The notes under the pieces are model-generated. The model saw only the letters and a list, made by a program, of their open reading frames with translations. It had not been told where the DNA came from and ran no database searches. The position numbers and the translations under genes were made by a program. Shown here one piece after another: positions 30,391 to 41,400 of a stretch of DNA of 64,000 nt (its first letter is position 1; every line of letters starts with the position of its first letter). Origin of the DNA: Limnomonas spitsbergensis (taxonomy: Eukaryota > Chlorophyta > Chlorophyceae > Chlamydomonadales); the NCBI GenBank assembly GCA_037349105.1, contig JAYJMM010000082.1, positions 124,001-188,000 on the forward strand, given 5' to 3'.

Positions 30391-30700
30391 GACGCCAGTG
30401 TCGTTTGCCTTTCCGGCCTTCTCTTCAGGTCATTTTTTTGCCCCCTTTTTAGTTTCTTCTCTTCTCCCTTCTGATCAGTGGGGCGCCATCGCGGCCAAGC
30501 CGGGGTGGGATACGCTTGCTTTTGTGGCCTTTTTTTTGAGAGGCTTTGTTCAGGGCTAATCTCTAGTTGAACTCAGGTGTCGGACTTGGTCTTCTTTGCC
30601 TTCCGGCATCTCCTTTTGTTCCTTTCCCCCCTCTTCCTTTTAGTTTCTTTTTTCTCTCCCTTTTGAACAGTTGGGCGCCCAGGCGGCCGAGCTTTGAGCG
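30330..30700. repeat. tandem duplication of a ~200-bp LINE 3' end
   Basis: 'gagcaggggtgggatgcact'+'tgtttttgtgg' (30315) recurs as 'agccggggtgggatacgctt'+'gcttttgtgg' (30498). Following T-rich segments ('cctttccggccttctcttca' and 'ccttccggcatctccttttg') also match. Confidence 0.65.
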
Positions 30701-32379
30701 GGCCCAGAGGTGTAACGTTATTGACAGAAGCTGCATGCCTCAGCACCACTTGGCTCCAAGCTACAGGCTACCCCACATTGGCGCAGCAAGATGTAAGCTC
30801 TGACTTGCAACCGCATTGCTGATAGCTTGCTTATCTTCCCACAGCCTTGCATCTTGCACACCGTCGGCGCATCCTCAGCTACTTGTCAATGACGTTACAC
30901 CTCTGGGCTCTGCTCAAAAAGGCTCGGCCGCGTGGGCGCTTATTAAAAGAGCTACTGGTGGTCCATCTTCTCGTTGAACATCCCACAACTCTCGGGGGGT
31001 GTCTTCGCACAGTGGCCAGGGCTTGGCATCATCGCCTCTGTACGGGAACTCAGCTGACATGTTCAAGTTGTGGATAGATGGTGAGGGCTGACCAGGGACC
31101 CCCACCAGCTGGGCTAGCAGGCTCAGCGACAGCCGCATGCTCGACAGAAGCAGCAGCAGGAGCAAGAGCTGAGGGAGTAGCAGGAGTAAAATTGGAGGAT
31201 AATGATGTGATTGTGCGCTGTCGCTCTGTTGAGTTCTCCTTGGCCATCTCCTCTCTTGCACTCTTTCCCCTGTTGGTGATTCCTTAGGGCCACTGGGTTG
31301 TCTATGAATTTTAAGACCTTCAAACAATTCCCACAGCAGATGGTTATAGCTTAATTTATAGCAGCTACAACGTGTGAGTCTATGATGGGTGTGTGCACAA
31401 CGGTGCATGTGGTTCCGGAGCCATGACACCCCATGCCAAAGTTGCATGCCAAGAGGGGGCTGGTATTCTGTGTGGAATGTTTTATGATGCATACCTGTAT
31501 TAAATGACAGTAGGAATGCAACGGTGTAGCTATTGTCTCAATCTGATGTTAAAAAAAAAGACAATACAATTTTTACCCCCCCCCTACCTACACCCTCCAT
31601 ATCTCCCAGCCCCCTGGGCCAAAAGCAATTTAAGACAACTTTCGATGATGGGGTGTATTCAGTGATTTGCCCCCCCCCCCTCGGTGAAGACGACAAGGAA
31701 AAAGAGAGACTACAGAAGAAGAAGAAGGCCACAATTTGAAGGAAGCCATATTTTAGTCTTTCCAAGTCAATGACATTACACCTCCGGGCCATGCTGAAAA
31801 GGCTCGGGCGCATGGGCACCCCACTGCCCTTCCAAGTACGCACACAGGTTACTAAAGATGAATAGGGTCAAGGATTTTATGACGTCGCATACGGTACATC
31901 ATCGTCGATCCAAAGAGGTATTTGATTCCATTATGGGTTTCTCCTCAAGCATCCCCTCCCTGATTCATGCCCCCCTCCCCAGATCCCACCAGGATCCCAC
32001 TATCCTAACGTATCCTTATGCCCTATTGCCCTTGGTGAAATATTTGCAAGTTTTCATAAAACCAGTCGCCGTAAAACACACACACAGCTAAAATCCATGG
32101 GACAAATGCACGTGAACCGTTTTGAACGAGAAAGAAAGCTTCGCCCCGCAGGAGCGTGAGGGCTAAGGAAACAATGCGGCATGGGCCGAGGCCCCATGTG
32201 CGCCATTACCACTGGCTTGAACAAAATTCTGGGACCTCAAAGTTTCAAACAAGAAATGTGCCCCCTTAAAATTCCCACCAGCGATCAATCACACAGTGGC
32301 AAAGATACCAATATCATAATGCAGCAGACCGCACGCAGCAAAGCGGATTGCCCGCTCATGCGCCTCTGCGTCATGTCCT

Positions 32380-32470
32380 TGTGTATCAAGTGTCTGTACC
32401 AGTTTACGGGCACAGGCCCCATGCATCAAATGTGATGCTCTGTTGGACTGTACAAACTTCAAAACTTCAA
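32380..32470 (+). repeat. dispersed repeat family C, copy 2
   Basis: 'gtttacgggcacaggcccca'+'tgcatcaaatgtgatgctct' pairs with copy 1 at 29115 and reads APCIKCDALLDCTNF. Confidence 0.6.
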
Positions 32471-32539
32471 GTCAAGGAAGTCACACCTCTGTGCCCTGCT
32501 CAAAAAGGCTCAGCCGCATGGGCGCCCAAAGGTTAGAGA

Positions 32540-33330
32540 GGGAGAAACTTACGGCAAGAGGGAAAGGAAAGAAAGAGAGGAACACAAAGGAGAAGGAAAA
32601 TGCCCCCTCCCACCCCCCTCCAAGAAAGGGAAAGGCAGGCTGCAGCTCAAAGTACAAAGCTGATGGCCCGGCTTCGATCCTCCAGGCAGGCCCGCAGCTC
32701 CAATGGCAAATCTGATTGCCCACCAATCAATCCCCCGACCCTATGCGGCACCAGGGGGTGGGGAGCCACGAGGGTCTCTTCCAGGCCAAAACCAGGGTGC
32801 AGAAATCCGGCCCCCGCGGCTTCCCACCCCTATGCGGCACTGTTCCCCTCACCTTCACGCTCATGCGAAACCCACTTTTCTTTCCGCCTTTGATGCTTCA
32901 AACAGGTATAGAACTCCATCCACCCTACTGTAACGATCCTAATAATCTATGAGGACGTTCACCACATCTGGATCCTTTGGTCTCACTGGTAACTTGGTAA
33001 GAATGCTGCACCTACCGCCGCTCAGAATCCAGACACCCTGCCCCCCTGCTGCCTCTCAGCGGATGAAACTGAAGCCCCCCTCTACCGGTTATGCCAAGGT
33101 GATTCAGCTACAATTCAGCTACAATTCAGCTACAGGCCAGCTTAAGGCCGGCATGGCTAGAGCCTCCCCCCCTCCACTTCTTATTTGATGAAGCTTAAGC
33201 TACAATTCAGCTACAGGCCAGCCCAAGGCCGGCATAACTAGGTGCAGCAAGCCCTGTTGCTTGGGCCCCAGGCTGGTGGATGTTTTTTTGATCCCACTTG
33301 GCCCAGTAGTGCTCGCCTGGCAGGCTGATG
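32540..33330. other. unassigned sequence with family D copy
   Basis: It includes tandem 'gattcagctacaattcagct' at 33101-33140 and a block at 33185-33325 homologous to 24355-24490. A short duplicated 'ccctatgcggcac' phrase occurs at 32739 and 32829. No gene was recognised. Confidence 0.45.
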
Positions 33331-33419
33331 CACATTGAACTTAGCACTGCCCCTCCCTCCCCCCTTTTCCATACATAAGGTCCACACTAAGTCTGGTATT
33401 GACAGAACCTTCATCTCCT

Positions 33420-33590
33420 TTATGACAGGCCCTAATGCCCCATCCTATACAAGCGCCCTAAACCTCCTTCATGGCAGGCCCTCATATCACGTCCTTGGCA
33501 AGCCCTCCATCCTCCTGCATGGCAGGCCTTCATTCCCCTTCCTTGGCAGGCCCTTTCTCCTCCTTCAAGGCCCTCCGCCCATAAGCCTGG
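33420..33590. repeat. ~35-bp degenerate repeat
   Basis: 'cttcatggcaggccctcata', 'tccttggcaagccctccatc', 'tgcatggcaggccttcattc' and 'ccttggcaggccctttctcc' form a decayed tandem. It may be a donor-edge array on the minus strand of an unproven exon near 33600. Confidence 0.55.
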
Positions 33591-33627
33591 AACATGCGGA
33601 AAGAATCTCAGCGAGCCGGCTGGAATC

Positions 33628-33870
33628 TGTCAGGTACAAGTAACCGACCTGCGGGGATAGGCAGGTACAAGTAACCATCATGTGGGGATCCACCAGGTAC
33701 GAGAAACCAACCATCGGGATCTGTCAGGTACAAGTAACCGACCTGCGGGGATAGGCAGGTACAAGTAACCATCATGTGGGGATCTGCCAGTTACAAGAAA
33801 CCGGCCATCGGGATCTGTCAGGTACAAGTAACCGGCCTGCAGAGATGGGCATGCACAAGTAACAGACCCG
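33628..33870. repeat. ~31-bp repeat with 93-bp higher-order period
   Basis: Seven units of the 'caggtacaagtaaccgacct'+'gcggggat' type. Three alternating variants (gacctgcgg, atcatgtgg, accatcggg) repeat as a trio. Confidence 0.85.
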
Positions 33871-33871
33871 T

Positions 33872-34180
33872 GGGGTCCATACCAATCCTAGGGTCCATAC
33901 CAATCCTGGGGTCCATACCAATCCTGGGGTCCATACCAATCCTGGGGTCCATACCAATCCTGGGGTCCATACCAATCCTGGGGTCCATACCAATCCTGGG
34001 GTCCATACCAATCCTGGGGTCCATACCAATCCTGGGGTCCATACCAATCCTGGGGTCCATACCAATCCTGGGGTCTATACCAATCCTGGGGTCCATACCA
34101 ATCCTGGGGTCCATACCAATCCTGGGGTCCATACCAATCCTGGGGTCCATACCAATCCTGGGGTCCATACCAATCCTGCT
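33872..34180. repeat. 18-bp minisatellite, about 17 copies
   Basis: Near-perfect 'ggggtccataccaatcct' units. The unit is a multiple of three, so repetitive open frames arise on both strands without coding meaning. Confidence 0.95.
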
Positions 34181-34189
34181 GCTGACCGC

Positions 34190-35483
34190 CCATGAAGCCT
34201 ATTTCAGAGCGAAGGTTCAAGGGACCTAAACCCTAAACCCTAACTGGTCCCACCCGCACATATCAGCGCTTCCACTGCATTTGCCGTACAATACTGATCC
34301 TGCTGCTCCCCGACCTTGAAAGCCTCGTTCAGGGCGTATGGTGAAGGGGTCTACACCCTTAACCCAAACAGAATTCACACCTGCATACCAGCATCTTCAA
34401 CTGTTGTCGCCCGGCAGTATTGCACCTGCTCCTGCCGGCCCTTCAAGCCTAGTTTCTGATGTAGGGTACTCGGTATCTGAACCCCTAACCCCTACTTGGT
34501 CCCAGCCACACTTACCAGCACCTCCACCGCAGTTGCCTTGCGGTATTGCCTGTGCTCCTGCTTACCCTTGAAGCCTAGTTTATGATTTAGGGTATTCAGT
34601 ATCTGAACCCCAAACCCCAACGGGTAACAGACACACATACCAGCACCTACAAAGCAGTTGCCATGAAATGACGGCCCTGCTGCTGCTTGCCCTTGAAGCC
34701 TAATTTAGGGAGCAGGATTTAAGAACCTGACCCCCTAAACCATGCACCCTATCTGACCCTGTTTGCCTACACCCCGGCTGCTGTACGATACCGGCCCTGC
34801 TGCCCATAAAGCCTAGCTCAGGCTGTAGGGTGAAGGGGACATAAGCCCTAAACCCTCACTGGCCCCACCCGCACGTACCAGCGCTCCCACCATATTCGCC
34901 GTGTGATACTGACCCTGCCGCTACCCGCCCTTGAAGCCTAGCTCAGGGAATAGGGATCCAAACCCTAAACCTTATCTGGTCCCTTCTGAACCTACCAGCG
35001 CCACAACGGCCGTCGCCCGGCAAGATTGCTCCTGCTCCTGCCTGCCCTTCAAGCCTAGTTTCTGATATAGGGTATTCGGTATCTAAACCCCGAAACCATA
35101 ATTGGTCCCACCCGCACCTACCAGCGCCTCAACGGCCGTCGCTTTGGCGTACAGATATAGCTGCTACCCTCCCATGAAGCCTTGTTTGGGGTGTGGGGTT
35201 AATGGAACTGAACCCCCCTAAACCCTAACGAGTCCCACCCACATGTACCAGCGCCTTAACTGCTGTTGCTTTGCGATATCGCTCCTGTTGTTGCTGGCCT
35301 TTGAAACCCTAGTTCAGGGCGTAGGGTGTAAGGATCGAAGCCCTTGACCCTAGCTTGTCCCATGTACCCGTAACAGAGCCTCAACTGCTCTTAACTTACA
35401 CTATTACTCCTCCTGCTGTCCACCCTTGAGGCCCTAGGTCAGGGCATAGGGACCTACAGCCTAAACGGTCCCACCACACGTAC
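34190..35483 (-). repeat. donor-edge duplication array, ten copies, of the exon at 35484-35645
   Basis: About 125-bp spaced decayed copies (near 34262, 34388, 34515, 34640, 34765, 34878, 34995, 35120, 35247 and 35375) of 'taccagcgcctcaactgctg'+'tcgccttgcgatattgctcc'. Most keep the GTAC next to CGCTG, i.e. the donor. Each is followed by 'cctaaaccctaactggtccc' telomere-like patches. Confidence 0.92.
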
Positions 35484-38392
35484 CAGCGCCTCAACTGCTG
35501 TCGCCTTGCGATATTGCTCCTTCTGTTGCCGGCCCTTGAAACGCGGCCGGAAGCTGCTGCCCTGCGCCGCCAGGGCCTTGGTCGTCAGCCGTGTCTCGCT
35601 GCCTGTCAGCAGGCCCGCTGACATAAGTGCGTCATAGTACTGCGACTGAGCGGCAGAAGGTAAGGTAGGGTTCAGGGGAGGCAAGGTTCAGCGTTCAGGG
35701 CTTTGGAGGCCAGCCGGGCCTTGCTGCCCTTAGGCAGGCCCGCCGCTATTAACGCGCTATAGTATTGCGACTGAGCGGCGGAAGGCAGGGTAGGGTTTGG
35801 GGGAGGCAGGGTTCAGCGCTCAGGGCCTTGAACACTAGCCGGGTCTCGCTGCCCATCAGCAGGCCTGCTGACATAAGCGCGTCATAGTACTGCGACTTAG
35901 CGCCAGAAGGCAGAATAGGGTCTAGGGGAGGCAGGGTTCAGTGCTTAGGGCATTGGAGGCCAGCCGGGCCTTGCTGCCCTTAGGCAGGCCCGCCGCTATT
36001 TAACGCGCTATAGTATTGCAACTGAGCGGCGGAAGGCAGGGTAGGGTTTGGGGGAGGCAGGGTTCAGCGCAGGCCTGCTTTATGAGGGCGTCATGGAAAA
36101 AAATAAAGGAATCTACGCCCCGTGGGAGGCGTGAGAGGTAAGAAAACAACGCAGCCTGGGCCTAAGCCGCAACCGCGCCGTCACCGTGGTACTGCACAGA
36201 GAGGCATGCGCTAGGAAAAGGTTAAGGGGAGGCAGGATTCGGGGCTCAGGGCCTTGGACACAAACAAGAAATAGCTGATTGCCAGCAGGCCCGCCGCTAT
36301 GAGGGCGTCGTAGTACTGCGACTGAGAGATATGCGCTAGGATAAGGTAAAGGGTTTAGGAGAGACAGGGTAGGGCTTGGAGTTTAGGGTTTAGATGAGGT
36401 AGGGTTGTTTGGGGTTTATGAGAGGCAAGGTAGGGTGTAGAGTTTAGGAGAGGCAGGGTAGGGTATAGGGTTTAGGAGACATGATTCAGGGTTCAGGGCC
36501 TAGGAAACAAACAGGGAATGGCTGATTGCCAGCAGGCCCAACTTGTGAGGGCGTCATTGTACTGTGGCTGAGAAACATGGGCTAGGATAAGGTATAGGGT
36601 TAAGGAGAGACATGGTAGGGTTTGAGGTTAATGAGAGGCAGGGTAGGATTTGGGGTTTAGGAGAGGCAGGGTAGGGTTTAAGGTTAAGGACAGGCAGGGT
36701 AAGACATAGGGTTTAAAAATACAGGGTAGGGTTAAGGGTCTAGGAGAGGCACGGTAGGGTATAGGTTTAAGGAGAGGCAGGGTAGGGTTTAGGGTTAAGG
36801 AGAGACCGGGCTCAGAGTTCAGGGCCTTGGACACAAGCCAGGAATGGCTGCTTGCCGGCAGGCCCAACAACATCAGGGCGTTGAGTGATGCGCCTGAGGT
36901 GGGTGGGGGATGGGACGCAGGCATGTTTAGGGTCGATGGTAGAGGGTTTTGGGTTTCGGGTTGAGGTTACCAACAGGACGCGTCAATGTGCTGCGGCTGA
37001 GAGACATGTGCCCGGGTCGAGTTTTGGGTCAAGCAGATTTAGGGGTTAGGGTTTATGACGCCGTCGGGGTATCATGGTACTTCGATTGAGGTGTGCAGCT
37101 CACAGGGGGGGGGCTGTGGATTCAGGGTTAAGGACCCATTACCCTAGACCCTGAGAGATGCACCAAGGGTGTCATACAGGGTGGGGTTAATAGATTTAGG
37201 GCTGAGGAGGGATTCAGGATTTTTTTTAATTCAGGATGGTGGCGGCCATCGGGACGTCGAAGTGCTGCGACTGAGGCTGTGCATGACACAGGTGGGCGGG
37301 TCCAGGGGTCAAAGTTTGAGGTCCGAGGTCTCTGCTGCCCTGAAGGCGTTCAAGTTCTGCGACTGAGACATGGATCACAGCGGGGATTCAGGGTTTGGGG
37401 TTAAGGGCTTGGCTGAGGACACCGGCTCAAAACCCTAAACAGCACCCTGGCATGAGTGCCTTGCCTAGCCACACTCCCAGCAGATAAAATCTCAGTCGTT
37501 AGTTTAGTTACTGGTTACGACTCGTGACCTATGTGGTAACCAAACAATTAATTTACCACTTCTCGGTGCCCAAAATTAATTCCAAATGCCACTTAAGGTG
37601 CCATGGCACCTGGGCGGCGACCCTAGCCCTAAATCTGGAGCATGCTTGCCTCCTAGGTGATGCCATTTGTTTGCTGCATTTGTTTTGCAACTATCAGAGC
37701 AACTCCTAGAGAGCACCCTCGACGCTACTATTTAGGGTTTTAAGTAAGGGTTTAGGCTTATAATGCAACGGACCACCTTTGAGGGGCTGAAGGGATGCCA
37801 GCACTGGGCTTATGGGGAGCAAACATGGACCGGCTCACAGCCTTCAGCTCCAGAAAAACATGCAGAATCAGACCTCCCCGGCAGCAGGCCGTGACGTTAG
37901 CTGAAATGTAGCTACCAGTAGAGCACTTGGAGAATATATAAATATGGCTCTCGTCCCATGCCCCTCTGCCCCTGCCGTAGCACCTTCCTGTACTGTAAGC
38001 CTGGCTACTTCCTCTAGGCACCTGCAGTAGCTGGAGGATACCTCAAACGAGACAGACATGACCTAGGGCCTTATCCAACCATGACGCAGATGAAATGAAG
38101 CAAAAGTGCAAAATAGGGTCGCGTGCCTTGGCCGTGCAACTGGGCATCCACCCCCTACCAGTAAGTGCTGGAGCCGGATGCCTCTCGTTCCCATACAGCA
38201 ACACCAACGACATCATTTGCAACAAACGCAACAGTTGTTGGCAACACCCACCTGCAGCTCCGGATGCCTCTAGTTCCCACGCAGCAACATCATTGACATC
38301 ATTTGCAACAAAACGCAACAGCTTTTGGAAACACCTACCTGTAGCTCTGCAGTCACATGCTTATCAGCGGCCTGGTGGTACTTTGTGATGTG
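35484..38392 (-). CDS. unrecognised protein, two internal exons
   Basis: Two exons fit together in phase 0. The upstream exon (38392-38339, or 38428-38339 if an earlier acceptor is used) encodes HITKYHQAADKHVTAELQ and ends at a GTAGGT donor. The downstream exon (35645-35484, 54 codons) begins SQYYDALMSAGLL, contains a basic FRPRFKGRQQKEQYRK stretch, ends ATAVEAL, and has a CTCAG acceptor and a GTACGT donor. The joined piece is probably helical. No catalytic motif or family was recognised. Support for real exons is the phase match, the clean splice borders, and the fact that both are framed by arrays of their own decayed edges, exactly as in the NVL and calredoxin genes. A weak candidate for the next exon begins near 33632 after TTGTACCTGACAG, but it could not be confirmed. 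Earlier exons would lie in or beyond the 162-bp satellite. Confidence 0.5.
35646..37400 (-). repeat. acceptor-edge duplication array of the exon at 35484-35645
   Basis: About ten copies, the proximal ones strong (35720-35790, 35825-35905, 35955-36035) and the distal ones reduced to 'cgtcgtagtactgcgactga' fragments (36310, 36555, 36980, 37060, 37255, 37350). They are copies of the exon start plus CTCAG acceptor, separated by 'gggtagggtttaggagaggc'. Confidence 0.92.
37401..38160. other. intron-like unique sequence
   Basis: Mostly non-repetitive, moderately AT-richer sequence. No supported exon was recognised. Confidence 0.35.
38161..38338 (-). repeat. two donor-edge copies of the exon at 38339-38392
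   Basis: Two ~87-bp copies sharing 'gacatcatttgcaacaaacg'+'caacag', each bounded by a CTGCAG or CTACAG followed by GTGGGTG or GTAGGTG on the minus strand, i.e. the exon 3' end with its donor. Confidence 0.75.
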
Positions 38393-38428
38393 CTTTGGGG
38401 GAGACAGAAACAGACCACGCACGTGCAA

Positions 38429-41400
38429 CTGCAGGGCAGTAGTGGGTTGGGGGGATAATGGGGGTGCAGAGGTGAGTGGAATGGGGGAGGGGCAGTCAGC
38501 GGCAACAGGGGTGGTGCAGAGCTGAAGGCTGCAGAGAGAGGGCTGCCTTGGGTGAGATCCAGGATACAGTGAAAGGCCGCGCACATGCAACTGCAGGGCA
38601 GTAGTGGGTTGGGGGGATAATGGGGGTGCAGAGGTGAGAGGAATGGGGGAATGGCAGTCAGCGGCAACAGGGGTGGTGCAGAGCTGAAGGCTGCAGAGAG
38701 AGGGCTGCCTAGAATGAGATCCAGGAGCCAGTGAAAGGCCGCGCACATGCAACTGCAGGGCAGTAGTGGGTTGGGGGGATAATGGGGGTGCAGAGGTGAG
38801 TGGAATGGGGGAATGGCAGTCAGCGGCAACAGGGGTGGTGCAGAGCTGAAGGCTGCAGAGAGAGGGCCGCCTAGAATGAGATTCAGGAGCCAGTGAAAGG
38901 CCGCGCACATGCAACTGCTGGGCAGTAGTGGGTTGGGGGGATAATGGGGGTGCAGAGGTGAGTGGAATGGGGGAGGGGCAGTCAGCAGCAACAGGGGTGG
39001 TGCAGAGCTGAAGGCTGCAGAGAGAGGGCCGCCTAGAATGAGGGGTGGTGCATAGCTGAAGGCTGCAGAGAGAGGGCCGCCTAGAATGAGATCCAGGAGC
39101 CAGTGAAAGGCCGCGCACATGCAACTGCAGGGCAGTAGTGGGTTGGGGGGATAATGGGGGTGCAGAGGTGAGTGGAATGGGGGAGGGGCAGTCAGCAGCA
39201 ACAGGGGTGGTGCAGAGCTGAAGGCTGCAGAGAGAGGGCCGCCTAGAATGAGATCCAGGAGCCAGTGAAAGGCCGCGCACATGCAACTGCAGGGCAGTAG
39301 TGGGTTGAGGGGATAATGGGGGTGCAGAGGTGAGTGGAATGGGGGAGGGGCAGTCAGCAGCAACAGGGGTGGTGCAGAGCTGAAGGCTGCAGAGAGAGGG
39401 CCGCCTAGAATGAGATCCAGGAGCCAGTGAAAGGCCGCACACATGCAACTGCAGGGCAGTAGTGGGTTGGGGGGATAATGGGGGTGCAGAGGTGAGTGGA
39501 ATGGGGGAGGGGCAGTCAGCAGCAACAGGGGTGGTGCAGAGCTGAAGGCTGCAGAGAGAGGGCCGCCTAGAATGAGATCCAGGAGCCAGTGAAAGGCCGC
39601 ACACATGCAACTGCAGGGCAGTAGTGGGTTGGGGGGATAATGGGGGTGCAGAGGTGAGTGGAATGGGGGAGGGGCAGTCAGCAGCAACAGGGGTGGTGCA
39701 GAGCTGAAGGCTGCAGAGAGAGGGCCGCCTAGAATGAGATCCAGGAGCCAGTGAAAGGCCGCGCACATGCAACTGCAGGGCAGTAGTGGGTTGAGGGGAT
39801 AATGGGGGTGCAGAGGTGAGTGGAATGGGGGAATGGCAGTCAGCGGCAACAGGGGTTGTGCAGAGCTGAAGGCTGCAGAGAGAGGGCCGCCTAGAATGAG
39901 ATCCAGGAGCCAGTGAAAGGCCGCGCACATGCAACTGCAGGGCAGTAGTGGGTTGGGGGGATAATGGGGGTGCAGAGGTGAGTGGAATGGGGGAATGGCA
40001 GTCAGCGGCAACAGGGGTGGTGCAGAGCTGAAGGCTGCAGAGAGAGGGCCGCCTAGAATGAGATTCAGGAGCCAGTGAAAGGCCGCGCACATGCAACTGC
40101 AGGGCAGTAGTGGGTTGGGGGGATAATGGGGGTGCAGAGGTGAGTGGAATGGGGGAGGGGCAGTCAGCGGCATCAGGGGTGGTGCAGAGCTGAAGGCTGC
40201 AGAGAGAGGGCCGCCTAGAATGAGATCCAGGAGCCAGTGAAAGGCCGCGCACATGCAACTGCAGGGCAGTAGTGGGTTGGGGGGATAATGGGGGTGCAGA
40301 GGTGAGTGGAATGGGGGAGGGGCAGTCAGCAGCAACAGAGGTGGTGCATAGCTGAAGGCTGCAGAGAGAGGGCCGCCTAGAATGAGATCCAGGAGCCAGT
40401 GAAAGGCCGCGCACATGCAACTGCAGGGCAGTAGTGGGTTGGGGGATAATGGGGGTGCAGAGGTGAGTGGAATGGGGGAGGGGCAGTCAGCAGCAACAGA
40501 GGTGGTGCAGAGCTGAAGGCTGCAGAGAGAGGGCCGCCTAGAATGAGATCCAGGAGCCAGTGAAAGGCCGCGCACATGCAACTGCAGGGCAGTAGTGGGT
40601 TGGGGGGATAATGGGGGTGCAGAGGTGAGTGGAATGGGGGAGGGGCAGTCAGCAGCAACAGGGGTGGTGCAGAGCTGAAGGCTGCAGAGAGAGGGCCGCC
40701 TAGAATGAGGGGTGGTGCATAGCTGAAGGCTGCAGAGAGAGGGCTGCCTAGAATGAGATCCAGGAGCCAGTGAAAGGCCGCGCACATGCAACTGCAGGGC
40801 AGTAGTGGGTTGGGGGGATAATGGGGGTGCAGAGGTGAGTGGAATGGGGGAATGGCAGTCAGCTGCAACAGGGGTGGTGCAGAGCTGAAGGCTGCAGAGA
40901 GAGGGCCGCCTAGAATGAGATTCAGGAGCCAGTGAAAGGCCGCGCACATGCAACTGCAGGGCAGTAGTGGGTTGGGGGGATAATGGGGGTGCAGAGGTGA
41001 GTGGAATGGGGGAGGGGCAGTCAGCAGCAACAGGGTTGGTGCAGAGCTGAAGGCTGCAGAGAGAGGGCCGCCTAGAATGAGGGGTGGTGCATAGCTGAAG
41101 GCTGCAGAGAGAGGGCCGCCTAGAATGAGATCCAGGAGCCAGTGAAAGGCCGCGCACATGCAACTGCAGGGCAGTAGTGGGTTGGGGGGATAATGGGGGT
41201 GCAGAGGTGAGTGGAATGGGGGAGGGGCAGTCAGCAGCAACAGGGGTGGTGCAGAGCTGAAGGCTGCAGAGAGAGGGCCGCCTAGAATGAGATCCAGGAG
41301 CCAGTGAAAGGCCGCGCACATGCAACTGCAGGGCAGTAGTGGGTTGAGGGGATAATGGGGGTGCAGAGGTGAGTGGAATGGGGGAGGGGCAGTCAGCAGC

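Larger units (their letters stand above)
27668..32532. repeat. dispersed repeat family B, about seven copies
   Basis: Variants of 'gtcaatgacattacacctct'+'gggccctgctcaaaaaggct'+'cggccgcgtgggc' occur at about 27670, 28020, 28764, 30722-30676 (minus strand), 30886, 31768 and 32478. Several are followed by purine-rich 'agagagggagaaa' tails. It may be the terminus of a retroelement or a SINE-like unit. The region between copies also holds low-complexity and unassigned sequence, including minus-strand 30914-31492, which has no recognised domain. Confidence 0.7.

Noticed and set aside
33772..34229. Repetitive open frames (six-residue repeats) over the 18-bp minisatellite
   Set aside because: Open on both strands simply because the unit is 18 bp without stops.
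35484..38600. 162-nt length of the exon at 35484-35645 equals the satellite period
   Set aside because: The two sequences are not similar; the equality appears coincidental.
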